Part shown: in pieces, positions 33,243-43,868 of the stretch | How positions within the stretch are numbered: the first letter of the stretch is position 1 | How the letters are laid out: each line of letters opens with the position of its first letter | NCBI GenBank assembly: GCA_016928975.1 | Contig: JAFGJR010000298.1 | Coordinates: 1-47,503, forward strand | Reading direction: 5' to 3' | DNA: 47,503 nucleotides | From: Sedimentisphaerales bacterium | GTDB lineage: Bacteria; Planctomycetota; Phycisphaerae; Sedimentisphaerales; SG8-4 | Notes under the pieces: model-generated | Seen by the model: only the letters and a program-made list of their open reading frames with translations | Told to the model about the DNA's origin: nothing | The model's database searches: none | Made by a program: the position numbers and the translations under genes

Positions 33243-33836
33243 CGGCCCTGCTTCCGTGGACCGCACCCTTGCCACCGAATTCATACCCATAGCAGCCTCA
33301 GCGAGAAACACCCTCACAAGCGGCGGGTGGAACATCTTCATTATAGAGAAAACGCACCCCTGCGTCAAGCGCTACGCCGCGGTCACCCCGCTCCCAGCGA
33401 CACTTGTCTACCCGCCGATCCCCCGCCATTGTCCTTCCAGATGGGATGCCGGGCGAAGCATTCCCAATCGCCCGACCTCCAGTGACGCGCCAGCCAGGGC
33501 CCGAACTCATGACGCTGGTCCGTCTGTTTCGAGAACATGGACGACCTGTTGGCGACCCCGTGCTGTGCGGATCGAACGTAGATCGCGCGACGCCAAAAAC
33601 CTGTCGTACCGAAGCGAACATTAAGGGAAGATGAAAACCGCCCCCATTTCCCGATTTTCACCACCGGATGCACAGCACCAGCCCGCAGGCATCAACACTA
33701 CCGGCATGAGAGTATCGTGCGCATGAGCTTTTTGCCCATGGTCCCTGTGCGCCGTCTTCGGACCGGAAGCGCAACGGCCGTTGCGACGAACGGATATCTC
33801 CGATTCACGCCGGTTCAGGTGCACCATTCTGCGTGC
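33243..33836. other. Intergenic region between exoprotein and sulfatase
   Basis: It holds the promoter of the giant gene (33340-33368). The remaining roughly 450 bases contain only short, overlapping open frames on both strands with no ribosome binding sites or familiar motifs. It may be the remains of a decayed gene, but nothing identifies it. Confidence 0.5.
33340..33368 (-). promoter_or_regulatory. Strong promoter of the giant exoprotein gene
   Basis: On the minus strand TTGACG (33363-33368) and a perfect TATAAT (33340-33345) are separated by exactly 17 bp. It is the best housekeeping promoter in the window. Transcription would begin near 33333, about 90 bases before the ATG at 33242. Confidence 0.75.
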
Positions 33837-35249
33837 CTACTTGGACCGCCTGGCCTTCTTGGGATCGTAGTCGCGGTTGGGGGACATGATCTGGGCGCCG
33901 ACGTCGCACCGCCACAACTCCAACATGCGGTGCATCTGCTCGGCCTTGGCCGGCCGCCTGGCGGCAAGGTCGTCCCGCTCGCCGGGATCATCCTTGAGGT
34001 TGTAGAGCTCGAGTCTGTGCCGGTCGGCGTGGACGCTCTCGTCGAACCACTCGATGAGCTTGTAGTCCCTCGCTCGCACAGCCCCGCAGGGCCCGACGCT
34101 GCTGCCGTGATAATGGGGATAATGCCAGTAGATCGCCGGGCGATTCACCGAGCCGGTCCCAGCAAGCAGCGGCAGGAGACTAACGCCGTCAATCGGACCC
34201 TGGCCGGCGTCTCGCGCCTGGAGAATGTCCCGGAAGGTCGGGAAGAAGTCGGTGCTGATCACCGGCTCGCCACAGGTGATTCCGGGTTTGACGACGCCCG
34301 GCCAGCGAACGATGAATGGGACGCGGATGCCGCCTTCGTAGAGATTGGCCTTGCCGCTTCGCAACGGCGTCTGCTTGGCGTCGGCTTCGAGCCCGCCATT
34401 GTCGGAGAAGAAAATGACGATCGTATTGTCCGCGAGCTTGAGCTCCTCCAGTCTCTGGAGCACCCGGCCGACACTGCCGTCCAACTCCTCCATCATGGCC
34501 GCGATGACGGGATTGTTCTCGGGCCGGTTCGCGCCGCCCTTGGCCTTGTGCCTGGCCACTAGGCACGCCTTGCTCATGATCGGCGCGTGGATGCTGCAAT
34601 GAGCCATCAGGAGGAAGAACGGCTCGTCCCTGTGCCTTTCGAGAAACGCCAGCGATTTCCGCGTGATCTCCTCGACGTGATGCGCATCGCTTTCCGGGCC
34701 CTGCTTCGACGAAGGCTTCTCACAGAGGAATGTCTCGTCGAAGCCTTGCTTGTCGGGATCGTACGGCGCACTGGCCGGCGGCAGCTTGGCGGTGCTCAGA
34801 TGCCACTTGCCGAAACTGGCCGTGACATAGCCTCGCTTCTCGAACAGCTCCCCGAGCGTGAATTCCTCCAGTGGCAGGAACTTCTGCCAGTCCGGCTGCC
34901 GGAGTCTCTCATGGGGGAAGTCCCCGCCCGCGATGAAATCGGTGATGTGTAAGCGCGCTGGATACTTGCCCGTCATAATGCTCGCGCGCGTCGGCGAGCA
35001 CACCGGACAAGCCGCATAGGCATCCGTGAACCTCATCCCCTCGCGCGCCAACCGATCGATATTGGGCGTCTCATAGAAAGGATTGCCATAGCACCCCACC
35101 TGCCCCCGCCCCAAATCATCCGCCAGAATGAACACCGCATTCGGCCTGTCCCTGTCCCGCGTGCTCGCGCCCATCACGCTGTTGAGCGAGGACAAGATAG
35201 CACCCGTCGTACCCAAGGTCACGGACTGAATGAACCGCCGGCGATTCAT
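33837..35249 (-). CDS. Tat-exported type I sulfatase
   Basis: The 470-residue protein starts MNRRRFIQSVTLGTTGAILS, a twin-arginine export signal. The sulfatase core follows at once: NAVFILADDLGRGQVGCYGN with two metal-binding aspartates, then the formylglycine signature CSPTRASIMTGKYPAR (C84, P86, R88). SFGKWHL, the histidine in MAHCSIHAP and FFSDNGGLEAD complete the active site, and an S1-type C-terminal subdomain ends the protein. C84 must be oxidised by FGE or an anaerobic maturase, neither of which is recognised here. The class removes sulfate esters from polysaccharides. Its start is 6 bp after the HEPN gene on the same strand, so it appears to be read from the MNT-HEPN promoter. Confidence 0.93.
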   Translation of the reverse strand: MNRRRFIQSVTLGTTGAILSSLNSVMGASTRDRDRPNAVFILADDLGRGQVGCYGNPFYETPNIDRLAREGMRFTDAYAACPVCSPTRASIMTGKYPARLHITDFIAGGDFPHERLRQPDWQKFLPLEEFTLGELFEKRGYVTASFGKWHLSTAKLPPASAPYDPDKQGFDETFLCEKPSSKQGPESDAHHVEEITRKSLAFLERHRDEPFFLLMAHCSIHAPIMSKACLVARHKAKGGANRPENNPVIAAMMEELDGSVGRVLQRLEELKLADNTIVIFFSDNGGLEADAKQTPLRSGKANLYEGGIRVPFIVRWPGVVKPGITCGEPVISTDFFPTFRDILQARDAGQGPIDGVSLLPLLAGTGSVNRPAIYWHYPHYHGSSVGPCGAVRARDYKLIEWFDESVHADRHRLELYNLKDDPGERDDLAARRPAKAEQMHRMLELWRCDVGAQIMSPNRDYDPKKARRSK

Positions 35250-35255
35250 GATCCC

Positions 35256-35654
35256 TTACCGCTCCAAATCCGTGATCGCCCGCCGCGTCTGCTGAAGGAA
35301 CGCCTCAGCTTTTGAAATGATCTCTTGCACCTGCTCCAATGATATCTGAACAAACTCCCGGTAGTCGCTGCCTTGACGCAGGTCGAATGCCTCGCGCAGA
35401 TGCCGACCGTATTCAGGAGGGAACTCGCCCGTCTTGATGAAATGCCTGTTGAACAGGCTCAGCACGCCGCTATGCTTGCTGGCTCCGAGCCCTCGTGATG
35501 CCAGCAGAGCCAAGCCGCAGTAGAACATCGCGTAGTACGCACGATTGACCGCATCCCGATAGTGGCCGGCAGCAGATAGCTCTCTTGCCGCATTGAGTGT
35601 CTCTTCCGCCTGATCGAGGCGATAGACGATCAGCCTGCGGGTGTCCTCATTCAT
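35256..35654 (-). CDS. HEPN-domain protein of an MNT-HEPN pair
   Basis: The 132-residue protein has the all-alpha HEPN fold. MNEDTRRLIVYRLDQAEETL, YRDAVNRAYYAMFYCGLAL, KHSGVLSLFNRHFIKTGEFP and RHLREAFDLRQGSDY are typical of the HEPN group usually paired with small nucleotidyltransferases. In such pairs the HEPN protein is thought to be an RNase toxin, and the nucleotidyltransferase neutralises it by adding nucleotides. The classical R-x4-6-H nuclease motif is not obvious here, so toxicity is uncertain. Its ATG overlaps the MNT stop by four bases. The sulfatase follows 6 bp downstream. Confidence 0.87.
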   Translation of the reverse strand: MNEDTRRLIVYRLDQAEETLNAARELSAAGHYRDAVNRAYYAMFYCGLALLASRGLGASKHSGVLSLFNRHFIKTGEFPPEYGRHLREAFDLRQGSDYREFVQISLEQVQEIISKAEAFLQQTRRAITDLER

Positions 35655-35974
35655 AAGGCATGCCCTTCCCTGCGAGCCGTCAACACCAGAGGCGAAGACC
35701 GAAGTGGACTGTGCTCCATCTCCTCTGTAGTGTAGCAGATCGCGGAGATGATCCTGCCGCACTGCAACTCGGCTTCAAAGCAGGCCGCGACGATCTCCTT
35801 CTGAATCTCCCAACCGATTCTCGGGAGCACGACGAGCAAATCGATATCTGACTCCTCGTCCAATTCTCCACGGGCCGCAGAGCCGTACAGGATGACCTCT
35901 GTGGCCCCGAATCGACTTCGCAGCGTCTGCGTAAGATGCGATAGGACCTCTCGTTCCTCGGTGCTCAATTCCAT
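35651..35974 (-). CDS. Minimal nucleotidyltransferase (MNT) antitoxin-like protein
   Basis: The 107-residue protein shows the polymerase-beta-type nucleotidyltransferase motif VILYGSAARGELDEESDIDL, with the GS and the DxD metal site, followed by LLVVLPRIGWEIQKEI. It belongs to the MNT group that pairs with HEPN proteins. It may add AMP to its partner, as in MntA-HepT systems. It is the first gene after the promoter at 36023-36051 and has an ATG start about 42 bases from the predicted transcription start. Confidence 0.9.
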   Translation of the reverse strand: MELSTEEREVLSHLTQTLRSRFGATEVILYGSAARGELDEESDIDLLVVLPRIGWEIQKEIVAACFEAELQCGRIISAICYTTEEMEHSPLRSSPLVLTARREGHAL

Positions 35975-36424
35975 ACGTGTTCTCTCAGATGCTCAGTATT
36001 CCTCATCACAGCGACCGACCTCAGTATAGCCAAAGGCCACAGCAAGGTCAACGGACATCACGTGTCGGGTCAGGGGAAGGGACATTTCTGCAAAAATGCG
36101 TATTTCTACGTATTGACAAGAACGTCGCACGATGGTATGGAGACTTACTGATAAGTCGAGCCGGAGAAACCGCAACGTTCGCCAGGGAAGGCAGGCCGTA
36201 TGGTCACGCCAGCACGCGACAGCGATTGTAATGCGGGGAGTGTCCCACCCGGTACGCGTCGGCAACCACGCCTTTTCTCTCTCTCTCTCTCGTAGGCCGC
36301 CCGCCGCCAGATAGGCCAAATCACAGCACATGCAGTGAACGCGCTCCCGGCCTGTACACGAGAAGGCGGTGTTACAGAATCCCAAATGAAGGATACCAAT
36401 TTCATCGTATGAGGAGAAAGGATT
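35975..36424. other. Divergent intergenic region between MNT and LamG genes
   Basis: It contains the MNT-HEPN promoter (36023-36051) and a CT dinucleotide run (36277-36291) followed by GCCGCCCGCCGCC. A weaker plus-strand hexamer pair (TTGACA at 36113-36118, TATGGA 17 bp later) could serve the LamG gene through a leader of about 275 bases. No gene is seen. Confidence 0.5.
36023..36051 (-). promoter_or_regulatory. Promoter of MNT-HEPN(-sulfatase)
   Basis: On the minus strand TTGACC (36046-36051) and TATACT (36023-36028) are 17 bp apart. The transcript would start near 36016. Confidence 0.65.
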
Positions 36425-37243
36425 ATGAGACAGAAATGTATCCAATGGCTTTCTATTATAGCATTGTCCATTTTGACGGTGGGCCCGCGTGCGATGGGCC
36501 TTCCAAGCGATGGCTTGGTGGCTTGGTGGCCATTTCAGGGGAACGCGAACGACGCGAGCGGCAATGGACATGACGGCGTCGTATATGGTGCCACGCTGAC
36601 ACAAGATAGGTCGGGCAATCCTGACAGCGCCTACCAGTTCGATGGCACTAACGACTACATCGATATTGGCAACGGCGTCAAGCCAGGACTCGCCATGACG
36701 GTTAGCGCATGGGTGAACCTGGACAGTCTGGACCCCGGGATTGCCGTGTTTCGAAATGATCTGGACCAGACTCCATCAAATGACTATCGATACGGAGTAG
36801 CCGTTCTTATCGATAACGGTGGTGGCCCTGGGCATATTGATGCTCAAATCTATGAGGGCTTCTCGGCTCCATGGAATCGAAGGAACAAGGTATCCGATGA
36901 GGCAGTTGTCGGCACGGGGGCCTGGCATCATCTGGCGGTCGTATTTGGTTCGATGAATGACATCCGTCTCTATTTAGATGGGGCGGAGATTGACGGCTAC
37001 TATGATGGAACCGGTTCTGGACTGCTCTATTCGTCAGGTGGGCATGGTGCCTTGGGAATGCGCAGTGGATACTACTTTCACGGCATCATGGACGATGTCG
37101 CGGTGTATAGCCGAGCACTCTCTGAGAATGAGATATTGGGAATTGCTCAGTCGTTACCCACTGTACCCGTGCCCGGCGCAATTGTGCTCGGGGCTATCGG
37201 TATGGGCTTGACCGGCTGGTTGCGCAGACGCAGAGTGATCTGA
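36425..37243 (+). CDS. LamG-domain protein with PVPGA-type sorting tail
   Basis: The 272-residue protein has a signal peptide (MRQKCIQWLSIIALSILTVG) and one LamG/concanavalin-like domain: GLVAWWPFQGNANDASGNGH, AYQFDGTNDYIDIGNG, MTVSAWVNLDSLD, GAWHHLAVVFGS, IRLYLDGAEIDGY and GIMDDVAVYSRALSENEI. The C-terminus PVPGAIVLGAIGMGLTGWL followed by RRRR is the tripartite layout of PEP-CTERM-like sorting signals (short motif, hydrophobic helix, basic end), in the PVPGA form I associate with planctomycetes. It should be processed by an exosortase-like system and end up on the surface. GGAGAAAGG just before the ATG is a strong ribosome binding site. Base composition is less GC-rich than in neighbouring genes. 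Confidence 0.88.
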   Translation: MRQKCIQWLSIIALSILTVGPRAMGLPSDGLVAWWPFQGNANDASGNGHDGVVYGATLTQDRSGNPDSAYQFDGTNDYIDIGNGVKPGLAMTVSAWVNLDSLDPGIAVFRNDLDQTPSNDYRYGVAVLIDNGGGPGHIDAQIYEGFSAPWNRRNKVSDEAVVGTGAWHHLAVVFGSMNDIRLYLDGAEIDGYYDGTGSGLLYSSGGHGALGMRSGYYFHGIMDDVAVYSRALSENEILGIAQSLPTVPVPGAIVLGAIGMGLTGWLRRRRVI

Positions 37244-37299
37244 CGGAGAGCTGACGGCTATGGCCTTCGGGGCCATGACACATGACCTGGTCAACAAGG

Positions 37300-37338
37300 A
37301 ACAGGGCGTGCATTCAGGGAGTGAATGCACGCCCTGTT
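37300..37338 (+). terminator. 17-bp perfect hairpin after the LamG gene
   Basis: AACAGGGCGTGCATTCA (37300-37316) and its exact complement (37322-37338) surround a 5-base loop. There is no strong T-run after it, so it may be a bidirectional or factor-assisted terminator. A smaller hairpin, ATGGCC-TTCG-GGGCCAT (about 37259-37275), lies between it and the LamG stop. Confidence 0.6.
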
Positions 37339-37352
37339 GATTCTGACGATGC

Positions 37353-37381
37353 TTTGCGATTTCCTGCCTTTGGTGTATAAT
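37353..37381 (+). promoter_or_regulatory. Putative promoter of the brnT-type pair
   Basis: A perfect TATAAT lies at 37376-37381. The -35 box 17 bp upstream (TTTGCG, 37353-37358) is poor. The leader to the ATG at 37519 would be about 130 bases. Confidence 0.4.
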
Positions 37382-37518
37382 CGGCGGTATGACCGTATGC
37401 TGGTTCAATGTGGCCTGGAGCAGCGTGACGTGGGCGCGGGCGGATTCATGGCGCCTTTGCGGTCTGCGTCGTTTCTGGGCTCCTCAGAAGCGATATGCCA
37501 TGATGCAGAGGGGCTTCG

Positions 37519-37800
37519 ATGAGACTGAGCTTTGAATGGGATGACCAGAAAGCCAGAGCGAATCTCAGGAAGCATGGAATCAGGTTCGACGAAGCGATGA
37601 CGGTCTTCATGGATCCCTTCTCCGTGACGATACCTGATCCCGACCACTCAATGGACGAGCAACGGTATGTCGACATTGGCAGTTCTGAGAGAGGGCGTGT
37701 GCTGGTAGTGGTTTACACCGAACGCAGCGCGAGTATACGTATCATCAGTTGTCGTAGGGCAACTCCTTCGGAGCGCGAACGTTATGAAGAAGAGCACTGA
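37519..37800 (+). CDS. brnT: BrnT-family toxin
   Basis: The 93-residue protein matches the BrnT family of RelE-like ribonuclease toxins. LSFEWDDQKARANLRKHGIR opens it, FDEAMTVFMDPFSVTIPDPD follows, and RVLVVVYTERSASIRIISCR with the closing ATPSERERYE are family hallmarks. BrnT normally cleaves RNA and is held in check by a partner that also represses the operon. The next gene overlaps it by 17 bp and is the likely antitoxin. Confidence 0.88.
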   Translation: MRLSFEWDDQKARANLRKHGIRFDEAMTVFMDPFSVTIPDPDHSMDEQRYVDIGSSERGRVLVVVYTERSASIRIISCRRATPSERERYEEEH

Positions 37801-38083
37801 TAGGACGGTGCATCGGAAGAACAATGAGATGCGCGCGGAATATGATTTCTCGCGGGGCGTACGCGGGAAGCATTACAGAGGCATGCAGGGTGGATACACG
37901 ATTACTATCCATAAGGCGAATGGCACGACGGTCGTCAAGGAGGTAACGCCAAAAGGAAACGCAGTCTTTCTGGAGCCGGATGTCCGGACCCATTTCCCAG
38001 ACTCGAAGTCTGTGAACAGAGCTCTTCGCTGTCTGATCCCACTGCTCTCCAAGAAACGCAGAGCGGGATCAAGCCACGGCTGA
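37784..38083 (+). CDS. Putative antitoxin partner of BrnT
   Basis: The 99-residue basic protein contains RAEYDFSRGVRGKHYRGMQG, then YTITIHKANGTTVVKEV, and ends FLEPDVRTHFPDSKSVNRAL followed by RCLIPLL. The C-terminal part looks like the ribbon-helix-helix type of antitoxin found behind BrnT-like toxins. Its central AEYDFS..RGK block is a known accompaniment in such small proteins. The overlap with brnT and matching strand support the pairing. It is not a standard BrnA. Confidence 0.65.
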   Translation: MKKSTDRTVHRKNNEMRAEYDFSRGVRGKHYRGMQGGYTITIHKANGTTVVKEVTPKGNAVFLEPDVRTHFPDSKSVNRALRCLIPLLSKKRRAGSSHG

Positions 38084-38182
38084 TGCCCTGGACGACAGAA
38101 CGACCGGGGCAGTAGAGACACCCTCCTCCACGCCTGACTCCCTCGACATAGCGAGCGTCCAGGATCGTCCACAGCCTGTATT

Positions 38183-40777
<2,595 letters not shown>

Positions 40778-41040
40778 GTCAAATCCCCGTTGGTCGGATT
40801 CGTGTCCGGTTTCAGTGTATACGAGAAACGTGCAAACCGTGTGCCCAATCCAGCAAAAACCGTAAACTGCTGTCAGTTAATAGTTTATACTCTCCTGCCC
40901 AAGGCGATGGAATGTCATTCTGGCAGGTTGTGGCTCTGCCGGAGCGTCAGCCACCTGCCGTCGGATCGGAGGTGAAATACAGGCATTCGCCGTGTATCAT
41001 GTGTCGCATTGGGGTTGTCTGCGTTGAGTCGTGTTGGAAT

Positions 41041-41046
41041 AGGAGG
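41041..41046 (+). promoter_or_regulatory. Ribosome binding site of the heparinase II-like gene
   Basis: A perfect AGGAGG lies 8 bases before the ATG at 41055 and settles the start, which begins a signal peptide. Confidence 0.8.
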
Positions 41047-41054
41047 ATCAGGAC

Positions 41055-43361
41055 ATGATACTGCAATCCTGGATGAGAGCCGCGTCTGCCGTGACTTTGC
41101 TCGTGACGGCGGTTGTCGCGTCGCCGGCGAAGGCACAGATGCAGTGGCAGGAAATGGACGGCGTGCGGATTCCCGTGCCGCCGGCCGAGCATCCGCGGCT
41201 CTACCTGCGAGCCGGGCACGCGACGCAGTTGGTGCAGCGGCTGAAGGACCCTGTCCTGCGCGAGGCGGTCGAGGGATTGCAGTCATTGGCCCGCCGGTCG
41301 CCCCAGGGAAAGGTCGAGTGGGACGCCCTTCAGTGCCTTGCAACCGGCGACGACGAGCTGGGCCGTGCGACTATCGAGGCCGCGCTGCCGCTGCTCCAGA
41401 AGTGCGAGCTGGCCAAGAAGCAGGACGCCTGTCGGGAGACCGGCCGCATGATGGTCACCGGCGCCATCGTGTATGACTGGTGCTACAGCCTGCTGACCGC
41501 CGACGAGAAGCAAGCATTCATCAAGGAGCTGACCCGCCTGGCGGGGACACAGGAGTGCGGCTATCCGCCCACCGGCCAGGGCTCCGTCACCGGACATGCC
41601 TCCGAGGCGATGATCATGCGCGACATGCTCTCCGCCGGCATCGCCATCTACGACGAGTTCCCGGAAATGTACCGCTTGGCGGCGGGCAGGTTCTTCCGCG
41701 AGCACCTGCCGGTTCGGAACTGGTTCTATCCCGGGCACGCCTATCACCAGGGGGACTCTTACGGCCCACATCGTTACAGTTGGGACACGTACCCGTTGTG
41801 GATCTTCGACCGGCTGGGCGCCGGCAACGTGTACGATCCCGAGCAGCGTTTCGTGCCGTACCTGTGGATCTACACGACGCGCCCCGACGGTCAGCGGCTG
41901 CGCGCCGGCGACACCTTCGCGTGCAGCACGCCGCGTGGCCGGCCCTGGGGCCAGTACATCGGAACCCTGCTGACCGCCAGCTACTACGGCGACGGCATTC
42001 TCCTTGACCAGTACCAGCGCCAGGGCGGCAGTGGCGGCAATGAGACGATCTTCGAAGTGCTCTGGCGGGACACCTCGCTTCAACCGAAATCCATCGCGAC
42101 ACTTCCCTTGTCGTGGTACAGCGGCTCGCCCTTCGGCTGGACCGTCGCCCGCACGAGCTGGGACGCCAACGCCGTCATCGCGGAAATGAAGGTCAACGAG
42201 TACAACTTCGTGAACCATCAGCATCTCGACGCCGGCGCGTTCCAGATCTACTACAAAGGCGCGCTGGCAATCGATTCCGGAATCTACCAGGGCGGCTCCG
42301 CCGGCGGCTATGGCAGCTCGCACTGCCTGAACTACTCGTGGCGAACCATCGCGCACAACAGCCTGCTCGTCTACGATCCGAAGGAGAGCTTCGGCAGACC
42401 CGGCTACGGCAACGACGGCGGCCAGCGCCTGCCTCACGGCCGCTCCGAGGCCCGCGATCTCAGCGTCCTGCTGAACCCGGCAAACGGTTACCGCACCGGC
42501 AAGGTGCTGGCCCACGGCTTCGGCCCCGACGCGCAGACGCCGGACTTCACCCTGTTGCAGGGCGACCTCACCGACGCCTATAACAAGAAAGTCCGCCAAG
42601 TCACGCGGTCCTTCGTGTTCCTGAACCTGCACAATGCGCAGGTGCCTGCGGCCATCGTGGTCTTCGACCGCGTCGTCAGTGCCGACCCGGCGTTCCGCAA
42701 GTATTGGCTGCTGCACACACTGGAAGAGCCTCGCGTGGAATCAACCTCCGCGGTGATCGATTGCACCGAGTATGGCAACAGCGGCCGGCTTATCCTGGAT
42801 TCCCTGTTGCCGGCGTGTGGCACCCCCGCCCCCGGGGGTGGTTCTTCCCCAGCCGAGGGCGGCTGGGCCACATTGTCCAAGGTCGGCGGGCCGGGCAAAG
42901 AGTTCTGGGCCTTTGGCCAGAACTACACCAACGACGTCGAGCCCGAGCGGCTGGAGCGAACCTCCATCGAAGCCGGCGCCTGGCGGATCGAGCTATCCCC
43001 CAGGACCGCAGCCGCCGAAGACCTGTTCCTCAACGTCATGCAAGCATCCGACCGCCGCTCGCCCGCCCGCTGGCCGGTGCGCAGCCTTGACGTTCAGGAC
43101 CGCGTGGGCTGCATCATCGAAGGTCCCGAGGCCTCGTGGGTCGTCCTCCTGCGCAGGGACACTCAGCGCTCGACCTCGCCGGTGAAGTTCACGGTCCCGG
43201 GTGACCGTCCCTGTCACATCCTGGTCACCGACCTCAGCCCCGGCCAATGGCACGCCCGCCGAGACGATTCCACCGAGCCCCACGACCTCACCGTCGAAGA
43301 GGCCTCCGGCGCAGCCTGGCTCGAAGCCCCCGCCGGCACGTGGACGCTGTCCCGTCAATAG
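41055..43361 (+). CDS. Exported heparinase II (PL21-like) polysaccharide lyase
   Basis: The 768-residue protein has a signal peptide (MILQSWMRAASAVTLLVTAV to SPAKAQ) and close to the 772-residue length of Pedobacter heparinase II. An alpha/alpha toroid (RLYLRAGHATQLVQRLKD, GAIVYDWCYSLLTADEKQAF, TGHASEAMIMRDMLSAGIAI, AYHQGDSYGPHRYSWDTYPL) precedes the beta-sandwich hallmark FVNHQHLDAGAFQIYYKGAL, which in HepII carries a zinc-binding and catalytic histidine. Such enzymes cleave heparin or heparan sulfate, but related planctomycete proteins may act on other uronates. Residues about 587-606 (CGTPAPGGGSSPAEGGWAT) derive from a GC-rich dispersed-repeat-like insertion. It stands alone between clpB and mazEF. 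Confidence 0.88.
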   Translation: MILQSWMRAASAVTLLVTAVVASPAKAQMQWQEMDGVRIPVPPAEHPRLYLRAGHATQLVQRLKDPVLREAVEGLQSLARRSPQGKVEWDALQCLATGDDELGRATIEAALPLLQKCELAKKQDACRETGRMMVTGAIVYDWCYSLLTADEKQAFIKELTRLAGTQECGYPPTGQGSVTGHASEAMIMRDMLSAGIAIYDEFPEMYRLAAGRFFREHLPVRNWFYPGHAYHQGDSYGPHRYSWDTYPLWIFDRLGAGNVYDPEQRFVPYLWIYTTRPDGQRLRAGDTFACSTPRGRPWGQYIGTLLTASYYGDGILLDQYQRQGGSGGNETIFEVLWRDTSLQPKSIATLPLSWYSGSPFGWTVARTSWDANAVIAEMKVNEYNFVNHQHLDAGAFQIYYKGALAIDSGIYQGGSAGGYGSSHCLNYSWRTIAHNSLLVYDPKESFGRPGYGNDGGQRLPHGRSEARDLSVLLNPANGYRTGKVLAHGFGPDAQTPDFTLLQGDLTDAYNKKVRQVTRSFVFLNLHNAQVPAAIVVFDRVVSADPAFRKYWLLHTLEEPRVESTSAVIDCTEYGNSGRLILDSLLPACGTPAPGGGSSPAEGGWATLSKVGGPGKEFWAFGQNYTNDVEPERLERTSIEAGAWRIELSPRTAAAEDLFLNVMQASDRRSPARWPVRSLDVQDRVGCIIEGPEASWVVLLRRDTQRSTSPVKFTVPGDRPCHILVTDLSPGQWHARRDDSTEPHDLTVEEASGAAWLEAPAGTWTLSRQ
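42815..42872. repeat. GC-rich insertion with TGTGGC/GCCACA ends inside the lyase gene
   Basis: The segment starts GTGTGGCACCCCCGCC and ends GGCTGGGCCACA, so its ends are inverted (TGTGGC and GCCACA). Its centre, GCCCCCGGGGG, is a strong hairpin. It is read in frame as a Gly/Pro/Ser-rich loop that breaks up an otherwise regular beta-sandwich sequence. Confidence 0.55.
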
Positions 43362-43526
43362 TACAGATCGATAAATAATCTCCGCGGCCAATAACCACAA
43401 GCGAACCCGACTTCCCACATCGGATTGAATATGGCGACCGCCCTGACAATGGCTTGCTCACAGGCGTGGCCGGAATTCCGGGATTCGCTACCTTCAGCTT
43501 CTCTCTGCGCGAATCTCATGAGTACG

Positions 43527-43868
43527 TTATCGCAGGTGCAGGACCAGGCGCAGTCCACCTTCGATCTGGTCCATCACGCTCGCCGGAAGGAGGCCGACCC
43601 GCTCAGCCAAGAAGCTCTTGTCCACGGTTACGATCTGCGACACGTTGGCAACCGAATCCTTTGGCAGCCCCGTCAGCTTCTGGGGAAGAAACACATTGCC
43701 CGGGGCTTGTGCCAACCTGACATTAGAAGTGACGACGAGTGCGATAACGGTGGCGATTCGGCTTCGATTGAAGTCGTCCGATTGGATCACCAGCACAGGC
43801 CTGCGATAGCCTGGCTCGGATCTCGCGGGCTCCGGCAGACTCGCCCACCAGATTTCTCCCCGCTGCAT
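43527..43868 (-). CDS. mazF: MazF/PemK-family endoribonuclease toxin
   Basis: The 113-residue protein is a clear MazF/PemK toxin: QRGEIWWASLPEP with the loop after the first strand, GYRRPVLVIQSDDFNRSRI with the catalytic-site Arg, ATVIALVVTSNVRLAQAPGN, then LPKDSVANVSQIVTVDKSFL. MazF toxins cut mRNA at short sequences and stop growth. Its ATG overlaps the stop of the antitoxin by one base (TGATG), so translation is coupled. Confidence 0.92.
   Translation of the reverse strand: MQRGEIWWASLPEPARSEPGYRRPVLVIQSDDFNRSRIATVIALVVTSNVRLAQAPGNVFLPQKLTGLPKDSVANVSQIVTVDKSFLAERVGLLPASVMDQIEGGLRLVLHLR

Noticed and set aside
33383..33673. Short minus-strand frame (about 96 codons) between exoprotein and sulfatase
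   Set aside because: No ribosome binding site, no recognisable family, and another frame of similar length overlaps it; treated as non-coding.
37389..37536. 48-codon plus-strand frame between the brnT promoter and brnT
   Set aside because: Trp/Arg-rich composition, no ribosome binding site, and overlap with the brnT start; not supported as a gene.
40778..41054. Heat-shock operator (CIRCE) or sigma-32 promoter before clpB
   Set aside because: I looked for the long TTAGCACTC dyad and CTTGAA/CCCCAT boxes and found neither; only a loose TAAACT/AGTTTA dyad is present.
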